Assembly: GCF_020921035.1 (NCBI RefSeq)
Contig: NC_063153.1
Coordinates: forward strand, 10,106,001-10,170,000
DNA: 64,000 bases
Direction: 5' to 3'
From: Rhodamnia argentea
Lineage: Eukaryota > Streptophyta > Magnoliopsida > Myrtales > Myrtaceae
A program made the translations under genes and the position numbers. This document shows positions 48,484-60,341 of the stretch, in pieces (within the stretch, counting starts at the first letter, position 1; each line of letters starts with the position of its first letter). The notes beneath the pieces are model-generated. The model was not told the DNA's origin and did not search any database. It saw only the letters and a list, made by a program, of their open reading frames with translations.

Positions 48484-49094
48484 TAGAGCCGTCAAATGGG
48501 TAGGTCGTGTCAGATTTGGGTTGGGTAAAAAATGATCCAATCCATAATGATCTGTTTTGATGCAATATAAATTTAGATATCCATATCCGACCCGATCCAT
48601 ATTGCTAAAACACTTTAATATTAAATCCAGTTTAGAATAAAATGCTTCTTATAATTTTCTAAAAAACATTCTCATGTTTTTATATTTTTTTCATTTTTTT
48701 GTTTTTCTTTCTTTCTTTTTTTTTTCTTCTACATCCGGTGATGGTTGGCGGCCGACCTACAATCGACGAGCGGCGGCAGCGGCGACCTACAACCCTCGCC
48801 CTGATTTTGTAGAAAAAAAAGGAAAAGAAATAAGAAATAAAATTAAAAAAATTAAAAAAATTAAAAAAATTAAAAGAAATTAAAAAATGACTTGTTTGTG
48901 ACCAACTTAAACTTATTAGATTACTAAGCCGCCTATGACTCTATTTATAACCCATTTAAGACCCATTAACTTATTAATTTAACCCGTTTATAAGCCACTT
49001 AAGCTTATTTTTAAAACTAAATGCAACTCATTTATGACCAACATCATCAAATACAGGTTTAACCGTGGTTTCCAGACCCATTTTTCCACCTCTA
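48484..49094. mobile_element. Non-autonomous hAT-like element, family B
   Basis: 611 bp, beginning TAGAGCCGTCAAATGGG and ending CCCATTTTTCCACCTCTA, imperfect terminal inverted repeats. Flanking 8-mers AGCAAAAA (48476-48483) and ACCAAAAA (49095-49102) agree at 7 of 8, though they are A-rich. The centre has a GC-rich patch (GGCGGCCGACC ... GCGGCGACC) inside T-rich and A-rich arms. Fragments of the same family lie near 6950-7311, 39600-39690, 43690-43790 and 46960-47130. Confidence 0.7.
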
Positions 49095-50394
49095 ACCAAA
49101 AACGTGAAAATGCTCAATCAGCTTAATATACATATACGAAGACTCTCGGAGACATAATAGTCATCAATGACGAAATTAATCCTGAAAGATAGAACTCCGA
49201 AAGAAAAAAGGAATAGAGTAAAATTAACTGGAGTCATTCTAATACAAGTTAAGCATTGGATACAATATTATTATCATCCAAGGTCTCAGTTTACCGCACG
49301 AGAGCATCACATTTCCACCGGACTCATCGGGGCGCTTCATCCTCTAGAAGACCAGTGAAAACTTCTTTGTGGGTTAGTTTTCAAGCCATTCAGACCCACT
49401 AAGTTTTAAGGCATTTTACTTTTTTTTTGGGGCCCACTTGAACTTATTTCCAAAATTGGGCAAAACCCACCGAAACCCTCAAATTATATTCAATGTGGCA
49501 CATTTTCCTTAAACCTTTTCTTGTGACACCAAAGATGTCAAACTCGTACATGTTTGACGTGTTTACCCTCCTCCGTCAAGGTTCTTTTAATGAGCACCAT
49601 TAAAAACCTACCCATATGGACGTTAGAAAGTAAATGGTTGGGACATCGGAAAGCAAACGGTACTGGCATAGCGCCCGCGTCACTCAAGTGAAACAAAAAA
49701 GACATTATTTTTGCTGAAAAATCATATGACGGAACATTGACGGATGGTAAATGTGTCACACAGGTATAAGTTCGAGATTTTTTATTCGACAAGAAAATCC
49801 TTACCGAAAATGTGTCATAGTAAGCATAATCTGGGGCTTTTGATGTCAAAAAAAAAGAAGTTCGGGATAAATATGTCACAATGAATATAGTTCGGAGTTT
49901 GTATTGGCTTTTTTCCTTTAAAATTTAGGGTAAAGTATTTGTAACTCGACTCGTTAAATATGAATTAAAGCATGAGTTCTAGTCAGCTCATGTGTACTCA
50001 TTACTTTTTTGTGAGTCTATTTTCATCGAGAGATAAAAGAGACCAACTAGAGAGAGGGTGGCTCCATTTGCATGAAGCTATGTCAACGAAAGAAGAGAAG
50101 GTGGTACAAAGTTTTCCTCTTCGAGTCGTACTCGTGAAGGCACTTTGAGCGGAAAATTCTATTTTCCAAGATTGGTCGGCCCCACGGGAAAGAGGTACCA
50201 AGTGTCTTTGATTGGTCAGTCTAAGCTTTACCTCTTAGGAGGTGGACCTATCTTTATTCGAAAATTTAATTCCATGAGTTAAGGGACAATTATTATATAT
50301 TAACCGTTTGATTTTTCAAATACGATTCGAACAGGCATATCAATAAAAATCGCTAAAAAAAAAAGAAAATTATAAATAAAATCCTAAAATGCCC
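49095..50394. other. Repeat-rich intergenic, no gene recognised
   Basis: At 49470-49900 phrases such as AAATGTGTCACA, AAATGTGTCATA and AAATATGTCACAATGAATATA recur, with inverted counterparts near 49495-49550, suggesting another foldback or tandem derivative. No coding sequence was recognised; the 113-codon minus frame at 49538-49879 is a by-product of this repeat. Confidence 0.45.
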
Positions 50395-50690
50395 TCGTTA
50401 TCTTAAAAAAAGATCTCAAGTGCCCTAAAGGTATTTTCGTCATTTACATTTTCTGAATTTTCTTTATTTCTTTTTTTTCCTTTTCTTTCCCTTCCTTTTA
50501 GCTTGCACGCGTGAGGGCCATCCATCGCGTGGTTCCGCCACCTGCGGAAAGGAATGGGAAAAAAAATTAAAAAAAAGAAATTTTAAAAAATTTAAATGAC
50601 GAAAATATCCTTCATCGGATTTTTGTTTAAAACAAAATTTATTTTTGGTCTTTATTTGAGAATATAAGGACATTTCGGATTTTTATTTGG
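50395..50690. mobile_element. Foldback element with GC-rich loop
   Basis: Left arm around 50427-50470 (AAGGTATTTTCGTCATTTAC) pairs with the right arm around 50590-50615 (complement AAGGATATTTTCGTCATTTA). The loop at about 50500-50545 is GC-rich (GCACGCGTGAGGGCC ... CCGCCACCTGCGG) inside pyrimidine-rich and purine-rich flanks. Outer ends are uncertain. Confidence 0.55.
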
Positions 50691-51104
50691 AATTTTTTTT
50701 TATAACAAAAAGGGATTGTTTGGATAGAAAAGGCTTGCCGCGTTTCGATCATGTTGACACATGGCCAGTGGTTGAGGGGAGTGTGGTACAGTAGTGTGAC
50801 CACCCACCCCGCACAACTGAAAAATAGATAACAGAAAAATTCTGCCCCGCAGGCGAGCAGTGACCAGCGGGACCCACACTTCACTGGATCATCTTCACGA
50901 GCTCAGTCAATCTCTCTCTCTGTCTCTCTCTGCCCCGTGATTGTGGCTCCGTGATTACATTGTCTTCTTCCTCTCCCTCCAAGTTCAACCTTCGCCGTCC
51001 AAGTTGGGTCATCCCATCGTCGCTCACGCACGACTTTCGGTTCCGCTCCAGCTCGCGAGCATTCCATGCGGTGATCTCCTGAGACTGGGAACCAGTTGTA
51101 AAGC

Positions 51105-54100
51105 ATGGCGTCCTCAGCTCCAGCTGCAGGCTCGCCCTTCTCCGTCGCTGGCCAGCCACCTCCTCAGCCGTCCCCCCCGCTGCCACTAGCGCAGCCGCCG
51201 GAAGTCGCCTCTGCTCCGGCGACGACGTTCTCACCGCCTCCTCCGCCGCTCGCTCCGCCTCCATTGCCTCCTCCTGCTCCGCCACCTTCTTCGGTTCCGG
51301 TCTCCTCTCCACCTCCGCCTTCGACGGCCGCTGCTTCTCCATCGCCTCCGCCTCTGCTTCCGCCTGTTTCTCCGCCGGCGAAGCCGAATTCGACTGTGAC
51401 GCCGCCGACTCGGCCTTCTACTGCAGCTCCACCTCCTACGTCCGCGCCGCCGCCTGAAACTCCGACTGCGTCCCCGCCTCCGTCGGTGATTCCAACAGCT
51501 CCTGCCTCTCCTCGGACTCCACCAACGCCGTCGCTGCCACCGGCGCGGCCGTACCCGTCAAAATCTACGTTGCCACGGGAAACTCCTCCGCCATCGCCTG
51601 GGAATCCGATCGCGCCGCCACCATCCGTGCCACTTCCAGCGGCTCCTTCTCCGCCGGGAGAAGCTCGGCCGAGTCCTACAGAAACTCCAGCACCACCGTC
51701 GCCGGCATATGGTCCTCAATCTCCGGCCATGCCATCACCAGTTCCGCTTGCGAACCAATCGAGTGGTTTTCCGCCGTCGAGCGTGGCTTCACCAGAGCCA
51801 CCTCCTCTAACCCCTCCTGTTACGCCTCGCCAAGCTCCTCCAGAAAATTCAACTGCTACGCTGCCGCTGCCACGTCAGCTGGCTAATGGAAGTTTGCCGG
51901 GGGCCTTTGGAGGTCAAGCAGGTCAACGTACGGACACGGCTTCTCATATACCGGCAGGTTTGATTGCTGGGGCAGCCATGGGTGGGGTGGCTTTGATAGT
52001 GATGCTTGGTATTCTCTTGTTTGTTTGCTTCAAATGCAAGAGAAAGCAAGGACCCACCGCTGGAAAAGATAGTTACGGATCGTTTTCCTCCGGCGTAAAA
52101 GGTGAATTTTATTTGATCTCATCAGTTAAATGATCCGCAGGATTTGATTTAAGCAGTGCTTTTGCTTAAGTGAGGTCGACCACTGTCTCTGCATTTTCAT
52201 GGGATTTGTCTGAAATTGATTTATCAGTCGTGTGTTCTTGTATGTGGCTAGTGATAAACTTTCACATTGATATCTTTGTGCCGGCCAACTAATTGTTCGG
52301 TCATGTCAATACACGAGAGAATGATCCTTTCTGCTGGTCCCTATTGTAGAAAGCAATACTTCAAGTCACACTTGTGCCGCTGGGGCAGAGGGGTTTGAAC
52401 TTGACATTATTAAGGCGAATTTATAGTTAGGAAATCTTGTGGATAGACATGCTTCGTCTCTATATGCCCTTATATTAGGCAGTTCCTGGAAAGTTCAACT
52501 TCCAATTTGTTTTCTGATGCAATTTAACAGCTTGATCTAGGAATTATATGGTCATTCATTCTACCATCAGGCACATGTCACATTACTGACATCAATTAAT
52601 CTTGGTTTGCATTACTAGATGGTGTTAGTGCTGCTCCTTCTCAAGGTTTTCAGCGTCCAAACGACAATGTTCAGCCCCAGTCAAGGGCTCATGTCATTGC
52701 CGTGCCCCCAAAGGCTTTTGCCATTGCCCCACCTAATCTTGTGAGCGGCAATGGAGGCTCCGGTACTGCTAACTGGGTGCCTGAGTTACATCCGCCGCTC
52801 AAAGCTTCCTTGAGCTTCTCTAGGGGCACTTTCACGTATGATGAATTAGTCGAAGCAACTAATAGCTTCTCCGAGGCAAACCTTCTCGGAGAAGGCGGTT
52901 TTGGCTATGTCCACAAGGGAGTCCTTCCAAATGGGAAAGAAATTGCTGTTAAGCAATTGAAGATAGGAAGCCACCAGGGAGAACGGGAATTTCAAGCCGA
53001 GCTCGATATCATCAGTCGTGTGCATCACAAACATCTGGTTACCTTGCTTGGATACTGCATAACCAGGGCAGGGAGGTTTCTGGTTTATGAGTTTGTTCCC
53101 AACAAAACTCTAGAATTCCACTTACATGGTATGTTCAGTTTCTTTGAATGCTGGGTGTCATATTCTGAGTCTGCACCTTATATACAAATGACACAGAGAT
53201 TATGTCTTGCAGGAAAGGGGAGGCCTGTTCTCGATTGGAGAACCCGATTAAAAATTGCAATAGGAACCGCAAAAGGACTGGCCTATCTCCAAGAGGACTG
53301 TGAGTGTTCTTCTAGATTTGTTTCTAATGATATCCCCTCATCTCTATCTTGATCTTACATGATCACTGTATGCACCTGATACCATTACGATCGAGTTCTT
53401 CTGGAATTGGACATGCGTACTCTAAAAATCAAGCTCTTTTTTTTTTTTAGGTAGCCCAACAATCATTCATCGCGACATAAAGGCAGCCAATATTCTTCTT
53501 GATTTTAATTTTGAGGCAAAGGTACAGTATTTGCAACTACTTTGTCCAAACCTTTTAGTTAATTCAAAAGGATTTTTTGCTTGGCCTGTAAAGTTTGAAG
53601 TAGACGAGTTTTTACTGACTAGTACTTTATCCTGATGAAATTTTTATCTTCAGGTTTCAGATTTTGGGCTTGCCAAGTTCTTTTCTGATAGTACCAATAA
53701 CGTCTCTCATATTTCTACCCGAGTGGTAGGAACTTTTGGGTAAGACCTGCTCTTTTGTTGCATGCTACGCATGGTCATCAAGAGTAATGCTCACAACTCT
53801 CATATTTCCGTCAATGAAATTTTTGGAGAAAATATCTGTTTCATATGGCGAAATATGGCTTTTAAACCAGTTTTAGATCCATGTACAATGTGATGGCACA
53901 TCCTGCTTGGACAATTTGGGGCCAGAAATGCCTTATTGGTCATGCATGTGCCTCTTAGAAGATGGAAAGTTTTGGTTTTATTTAATAGCACAAGTCCTAC
54001 TGATTCGCCATACCCGCTATTAATCATGTGCGTGAGCCATGACTTGGCTAATTTATTTTACTAGAATTTTGTAGCACTTTCTGATGTAATGATTGTCTGA

Positions 54101-55487
54101 TTGTGCCCTCATAACTCCTCTCTTGGCCAAGTGATGGCTTCTGCTCATTTTTGCCTTCCTTATGATCCAACATACTGATAAATTTTCCCAGGTACCTGGC
54201 CCCTGAGTATGCATCAAGTGGTAAACTGACAGAAAAATCCGATGTATATTCATTCGGCGTCATGCTTTTAGAGCTTATCACTGGAAGTCCACCTATCATG
54301 AGAACAGAGTCATTGACAGATGAGGGACAGGGGTTGGTCGATTGGGTTAGTTTGTGTTTCCGATATATGATCCTCTCATTGTACTTTTCCGCATAAACAA
54401 CAGGTTTGATGAGAGGAATGTCAAGCATTACAGGTGCCTCAGTATATTTTCATTACTTAATCAAATGGACTTAAGTGGGTCGCTTTGTTTTCAGGCTAGA
54501 CCTTTACTTAACCAAGCTAGTGAAACCGGCGAAATGGACAAAATTGTTGATCCGAGACTGCAGACGAATTATGATTCTGATGAGATGTTGAGCACGATTG
54601 GATGTGCCGCTGCTTGCGTGCGTCATTCAGCGTGGCTGCGGCCACGAATGAGCCAGGTAATTATAACTTCAAAATTGTTGCTCGACCTGCAATTGCATAG
54701 TCCATCAGCTGGTAGAATCGAACCCCACTCATCTTCTTGTCACAAGGACCTCTTTCGCCCTTCAAGGTCTGGGGTCATTCAATCCCTAATGACCAATCCA
54801 AAATGCTGCAAGATTTGTGCAAAACCCGAGGATCCCATGCTTTATGGCCTTCTGAGAGCAAGAATTACTCACAATATGCAACATCCAGTACGTTCACTGG
54901 CAACATCGAGGTTAATTGTGCTTTAGGGGGTGACTGAGTTCTAAAAACATATATATTTATAGGTAACCAACGATAACATTGCAAACAGCCTGCTTCGGGA
55001 AATTTATTCAATCCCTCATGAAAGAAGAATATGCCACCGATTCCGACTTCCTGGCTCAACTTCACATTGGATCGCCATGACTTTCAGAACATTGCTTGAA
55101 GTAGTGTCAGTCACCAACCTTTAGAGCCCTTATTATCCTACGATATTTACTCTTTAGAACAAGTGGCTATAACTAGGGGTGAAAATGAAACTGTCATTGG
55201 TAATTGGCAGAATAAACTGCCATCAGTTTGCCCTGTTTAATCTTCTGAATCCTGTCAAATGAAATATGCAAAAGCAGATGGTTCGTGCGTTGGAAGGAGA
55301 AGGGTCTCTGGCAGATCTAGATGAAGGAATCAGACCGGGTCAAAGCAAAGTTTACGGATCTTCAGAAATGAGGAAATTCTCTATGATATTAGGGAGTCAC
55401 GAAGACGGCATTAGTCGGCAAAGCGATAACACCAGCGAATATGGCCTTTACCCTTCTTGTTCAAGCAGTGAAACCCAAAGTCGATGA
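51105..55487 (+). CDS. PERK: PERK-type proline-rich receptor-like kinase (8 exons)
   Basis: Plasma-membrane receptor-like kinase of the proline-rich extensin-like (PERK) family. Exons: 51105-52101, 52619-53128, 53213-53299, 53451-53521, 53654-53739, 54192-54345, 54495-54656, 55278-55487. The total is 2,277 nt, or 758 aa. All introns are GT-AG with matching phases; the intron 6 donor is the less usual GTTAGT. Residues 1-281 are Pro/Ser/Ala-rich with many PPP and SPPPP runs and no clear signal peptide, as usual for PERKs. A transmembrane helix spans about 284-308 ([20 protein letters not shown]) and is followed by KCKRK. The kinase domain has GEGGFG (423-428), Lys444 in [11 protein letters not shown] with Asp540, DFG with Asp558, and APE (587-589), so it is an RD kinase that looks active. 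A Ser-rich tail ends SSSETQSR. The 5' leader carries CT repeats (about 50911-50930). Subfamily number not assigned. Confidence 0.95.
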
Positions 55488-56600
55488 GGCATGTACAGTG
55501 AAGACAAAGGAAAGCTTCAAATTTACTTGCCCAACTGAAGTTATCAAAAGCTTTTCTTCTCTCTCTTTGGATTATCACTCCTAAAATTCCTGTCGAGGAA
55601 TTGTTTGAGGATCACAGACCGCTCGATGTAGATACTTTACTCTCTGCTGATTCTTTCCTAAAATGTATCAGATTTTTGTAACGTGTAAAAATTCTTCTCC
55701 TTCGAGATGATCTAACAAAGCCTGTATCTACTACATTCTCATTTTATAATGTAAGAGCTCTCTGAATTCGGCAAATGAGCTCGTTGATGATCACTTTTAC
55801 ACTTATGCAAATAGCATGATACAGCAACTCAACTTTCATGCTGATTTGTCGGCCGGCAGGAGAAACTCTTCCTAAAACCGGGGTCTATGTGCCGCTCGTA
55901 TGATCAATGGCCAAGCAAGAATTTTCGGGCCTACGGGGAACGTAACGGCACCTTACTTGTTAAGAATGTTATCATATTTACCAGGAAACAAAGCCTACTT
56001 ATGCCAAAAGTTCGGGGTAACATTCGGATTAGAAAGAACATAGGATGCGTGCGATCCCTTCAAATAGAAAGCCGACCAAACATTATGTCTTGTCAGATCT
56101 CTATTTTCCCAGTTGCTAGGTCATGGTTCTAGTCAAAAGCTTGATTGCAAATTAATGAAAGAACGAAGAAAGAAACAACGAGATGGAACCATGGAACCGG
56201 GCAAGAGGAATTTAATTTCCTTTCTACCATAGTAGAGAATCCGAGATGTCGTTCAACCCTTCTAGGAAATTCACTTTTCCGAGAATTCTCAGCATGCTGT
56301 GGAAGTGGAACTACACAAGCGTTCTTAGTCAGGAAAGATCGATTCCGTCCACCGCAATGAGATTGAATAAATGAACAGAGTAAATCAGCTAAAATGCCCT
56401 CTAATGAAAGAATTTTGAAAGTTTCACGGAATGACAACAATACATACTATACCAGCCTATCCTCACACCTCTACTATGATTCATTCCACCGCTCATACAT
56501 TCCAACTCTGAAAATACAGGTCGGCATACCAGAATTTTCTGTTTTACACCTTCATAGATGTTGAAAGAAGGAACAAGAAACTCAAAGTAGCGAATGGCAA
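55488..56600. other. Convergent intergenic (3' UTRs of kinase and Mpv17 genes)
   Basis: Between two genes transcribed toward each other. The left part is probably the kinase 3' UTR and the right part the Mpv17 3' UTR. No recognisable coding sequence; short frames on both strands lack motifs. Confidence 0.5.
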
Positions 56601-58320
56601 TTATCCATCTTTGTCTTTCTCATTAGTTAATGGTATCAAAGATTTCAACCACTCTTTCCACGGAGCATCCTCTTGTTGCTCGATCCATGACAAGAAGCAG
56701 CTATCTAACAAGCAGAAGAAATTCACATAGAGGAGTTGATACCTAACGGGTATGAATCGGAAATTAGCCACTTGAACAATGGGCCAAATGCCTCCCTCTA
56801 GAATCAGGGCAGGAATGAAATCCCTCTTGACGTCTTCTTTAACTTGAGGTACACTCTTTCCAGCAGATAAACCCATGTACGTGAAGAAGACGAGTAGATC
56901 CAATGGCCCAAAGAGGAACCCGTCAATTGCTACTTTGGCAGCGACAAACCGCAAAGAGTTAGGTTGCATTTGAAGTCGCAACCTTATAAACCGGTCCAAG
57001 CCTTCGTACCTGCATGCAGGTATCATAAGATAAGAACTTCCAATGGCACTTTATGCACAATGTTCAAATCAAAGTGCAACACATGCGCCTCGCCATGCCA
57101 ACTTATGGAGATCATCCTTTTGCCAGTTGCACAGCAAACAGGAAGCACATCATCAGTATAGAGACTTTATGAAGAAAATATAACCTAACTGATTCTTTAG
57201 ACAAGTGAAATTAAATTATTCAAGTGAGTACCAGAAATGGCCAACTGGTCCAACAAATCCAAAGCCAAACAGACTGGTAGTTGCCACTCTCCTCCAATTG
57301 ATCTTCAATTCCTTTTCTTCATCCTGATAGACAAGAAAACCCTGACATTCAGTGACGCTTCGTCTAGCAGTTACAAGATGTGGTCTGTCCCAATAAAATT
57401 ACATGCAAGCATGGCGCTCTAAGTCACTGTGGTTCTTGTTACTTCGCTGTGTTCTTCACGGATAACTCAAATTTGCCAAACCTCTGCATCTCTCAATGGA
57501 GAAGTCACACATACATCCAGTCATAATAGAAACAGCACCGCATGAACTTTGCTAGTTGCAGGTCATATCAACCCTTCCACACACTACATTAACACAACAC
57601 CAGCCTTCTCCGAAATGTGCTTTCTCCAAGAAAACATGGATACCTCAGGCACATTTTCCATAAAGCCATATCGCATGTGTTGAAGCATATGTCGACCAAG
57701 AGTATCACAAACCCAACGCAGTTGACATGCTTGAACGCGATTTAAAAGTAAAACCATTGAATACCCTCCTCATAAATGGAATAAACACCAACTTCACCAT
57801 AGCCATATACCACGTATGGCTCCGATTAACCCCCAACGAGGCCGAAGCATCATGGACCATGGAACCAAATGCAGAGAGAGGTAATGCATGCTTGTGCAAG
57901 GAAACCAACTAAAATAGCACAGTAATCAAACAATGATCAAATGAATAGCACCCCATAATGATGTTTGACATGCCCAAGTAGGTCCTTACACCAGATAAAG
58001 AGAACAAATTTATGCTCTTTACACGCAACGCAGGGTTGAAACGCGTCGAAATACATGTACGCCAAAGACTGTTTCTTGCAAATTTCCGAAACATAAGAAC
58101 AGAGCAAGTGATTCAACCATCATCGTTAAGGGATCGATGAGAATTTTCTCGATCGGGTTTCATGATTCACCTGACGGTGATGGTGCCTCTTGGCCGTGGA
58201 GTGAGTGATGGTCTGAGCAGCGACGTCGCCGACGCCCCAAATTAGGCCGGAGCTGATGATCTGGGTCTTCACGGGATGATCCCGCAAGCAGTTCTGGTAC
58301 CATTTCCACAGCCTCAACAT
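56601..58320 (-). CDS. Mpv17/PMP22 family membrane protein (3 exons)
   Basis: Small integral membrane protein of the Mpv17/PMP22/Sym1 family, found in mitochondrial inner or peroxisomal membranes; the precise transport role in plants is unsettled. Minus-strand exons: 58320-58171, 57323-57232, 57009-56601. GT-AG introns are phase 0 and phase 2; 651 nt, 216 aa. Exon 1 has WYQNCLRDHPVKTQIISSG and WGVGDVAAQ, the typical Mpv17 N-terminus. Exon 2 has INWRRVATTSLFGFGFVGPV and GHF, with the Trp codon split across the junction into WYEGLDRF. Exon 3 has AAKVAIDGFLFGPLDLLVFF, LILEGGIWPIVQVANFRFIP, VRYQLLYVNFFCLLDSCFLS and W.EQQ, the family hallmarks. Four hydrophobic segments are expected. Exon 2 is only 92 nt and would be missed by simple ORF calling. 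From memory it most resembles Arabidopsis At3g24570. The kinase gene on the left is convergent. Confidence 0.93.
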
Positions 58321-59500
58321 TTTTCCTTGGAGTCGAGCTCTATCGAAAGAGAGGATCGAAGATCAAGCGTCGCGAGCGACCATTGCCCTAAAGGTCGAGA
58401 GCGCCCTTCGCAGACAGAATCGCGGCGCGGAAGGATCCCACTGTATCTTCCATAACCGGTTCTTGTCCGACTTTGAATCCAGGAAAACTTGCCGTCTCTT
58501 CAGCGATTTGAGCTCGGCTTTGATTTCGGGGATCGTCATCTCCGATTCTCCGAATCAAGAAATCAGTTTTCATAGCCCAATGAGAAAGCCCAGTGACAGA
58601 AGAGCCCATATTTCTCATTGCCAGCAAAATGTCTTGTATTCGATTCCATGTTCTTCAAAACTAGAGATCTTCAATGAGCCGGTCCGGGAGAACTCCGACG
58701 GGGCCCAATGAAATTTTCCAGACCCGAAAGTCAGGTCGGATCGGGTCGGATCGGGTCGGGTCAGGTCAAGATCGAGCATGAAACTCCGGTCAATGCCGGC
58801 CAATAACTTCAAAAGCAGCGAGTACTTTTTTCGGTTCTCGACAAGCTAGGCCTAGCTCTTAAAAGGAGAAAAAATTGTCCAAAAAGTGTTAAAACTCATT
58901 GCACTTTCGCCAATGTTGTCCTTGAATTCAACTTAATGGAAGGACAACAATGAACATTTTCTTATATTCAAAGGGCTAAATTAAACGTGTACAGTAAATC
59001 TATGAACCACATTGAACAAATTAAAAGTATAGGGATCGCATCGCATGTTGAGTTAAAGTTCATGGATCATACCGAACAAATTAAAAGTGCATTACACACA
59101 TTAGGTCATAATTCGGGATTTGTGCCACTGTTCCCTTGAATTATGACAAAGTTTAAGTGATGCTTCAGTGTTGCAACCAAAAAAAAAAAAAAAATGCCGC
59201 TTTTTATGTTAGAAATAAAATAAATTTATGGTGAGAAAATTAACAAATGATTTTTTTTTCTTCTTGTGTTTCAAAAGAAACGTTAGAAAAAAAAATAGTA
59301 AATGAGAAATAAGATGGGGCAATATCTCCAAATTTCGGCTCAGCCTCTCTCTTTTTCCCTTATCCTTGTTCTCTTGTCCTCAAGCTCTTTTCCTGGATAA
59401 TATATTCTTTTTTTTTTTTGTCCAAGGATAATATATTCTATTGATCGATGAATTTTTTGCATATATATTTTTTTAAGTTCAACGTTTTCTTTTTAACTTT

Positions 59501-59507
59501 TATATAA
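59501..59507 (+). promoter_or_regulatory. Possible TATA box of the PPR gene
   Basis: TATATAA, about 420 bp upstream of the first upstream ORF and 840 bp upstream of the proposed start codon. The leader may be intron-containing. Weak evidence by sequence alone. Confidence 0.3.
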
Positions 59508-59923
59508 CAGCACGATCAGACGATGCTTTCAAATGTTCCTGGGCTTCTTTCCTGACTGCTCCAGACCCCCAAACCAAAAGGTACCACACTTGACTCTCTG
59601 TTCCTTGGTTTTATCTTCTTCTCAGCAATTTCTGCGCTTTGATTTCTTGAATGCTGTCATTGTGGTTGATGAAAAAGGTGGGATTTTTCTTGGTTATTAT
59701 TCATGGGTATTGGTTTTTCTTGCTGTTCATTTCACTTGAGTAGCGGTAAGGCATCGGATATGAGAGGATCAAGATGTTTTTGCGACTTGTGTGCTTAAGC
59801 TGTGTTTCTTGGTTTGTGGGTTGTTGAAAAGAAGGATCCGTTTCGGGGGTAGTAGACGATCTCTGACTTTTGCGTGGTCTTCGCTCTGCAAAAAACTCTG
59901 TCCTTATCACTGTATCGACGTTC

Positions 59924-60063
59924 ATGGGTGCTGAAGGGCTTTTTGGGTGTGTCCTGTGCTTGGTGTCATGAAAGGCATTGAGATGAGAATGGAAGCGAAT
60001 GAAGCTGAGAATGAAATCGCCATTTCCACTCTTATGTTTGACTCCGAGAAAGGGATGATGTGA
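59924..60063 (+). promoter_or_regulatory. Two overlapping upstream ORFs in the probable PPR leader
   Basis: uORF 1 runs from ATG 59924 to TGA 59971 (15 codons plus stop). uORF 2 starts at ATG 59968, overlapping that stop as ATGA, and ends at TGA 60063 (31 codons plus stop). Neither is in frame with the PPR start at 60342 without a stop. If the leader includes this region, they may reduce translation of the main frame. Confidence 0.35.
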
Positions 60064-60341
60064 AATTTGCTTTTCTTTTGTCGACTCCCTTCACTTAATA
60101 GATTGTACTAAGTTAAGTGAGGCTGTCGAAAAAGTAATGAAACATTTGTGATTTCCAACTGTTTGAAGAAATGCCCCATTTCGGTACAAACAGGATTGAG
60201 CTTTCTATCTGCAATGCCTGTTGCAGCCTCAAAAATTGCGATCCGCCATGATTAAAGTAATAGATATCTGCATCATCACTGGCCCTTTGTCCATGTAATT
60301 CTGGTACTTCAAGGTTGATAGGCACATATAGGACCGACAAT

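Larger units (their letters stand above)
58321..60341. other. Divergent intergenic between the Mpv17 and PPR genes
   Basis: The left part is the Mpv17 promoter; a 79-codon minus frame at 58388-58627 has no recognised motif and may be leader sequence. A short TCGGGTCGGA tandem lies at about 58735-58765. An A16-type tract and AT-rich repeat-like phrases (GAACAAATTAAAAGT twice near 59010 and 59077) follow. The right part contains the probable PPR promoter and leader. Confidence 0.5.

Noticed and set aside
50881..51342. 153-codon minus-strand frame rich in Glu/Arg/Ala
   Set aside because: It is the antisense shadow of the proline-rich PERK exon 1 and its CT-rich leader.
58590..58610. TGACAGAAGAG word, similar to the start of miR156
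   Set aside because: Only the first 11 bases agree and no hairpin partner is present; it lies upstream of the Mpv17 gene.
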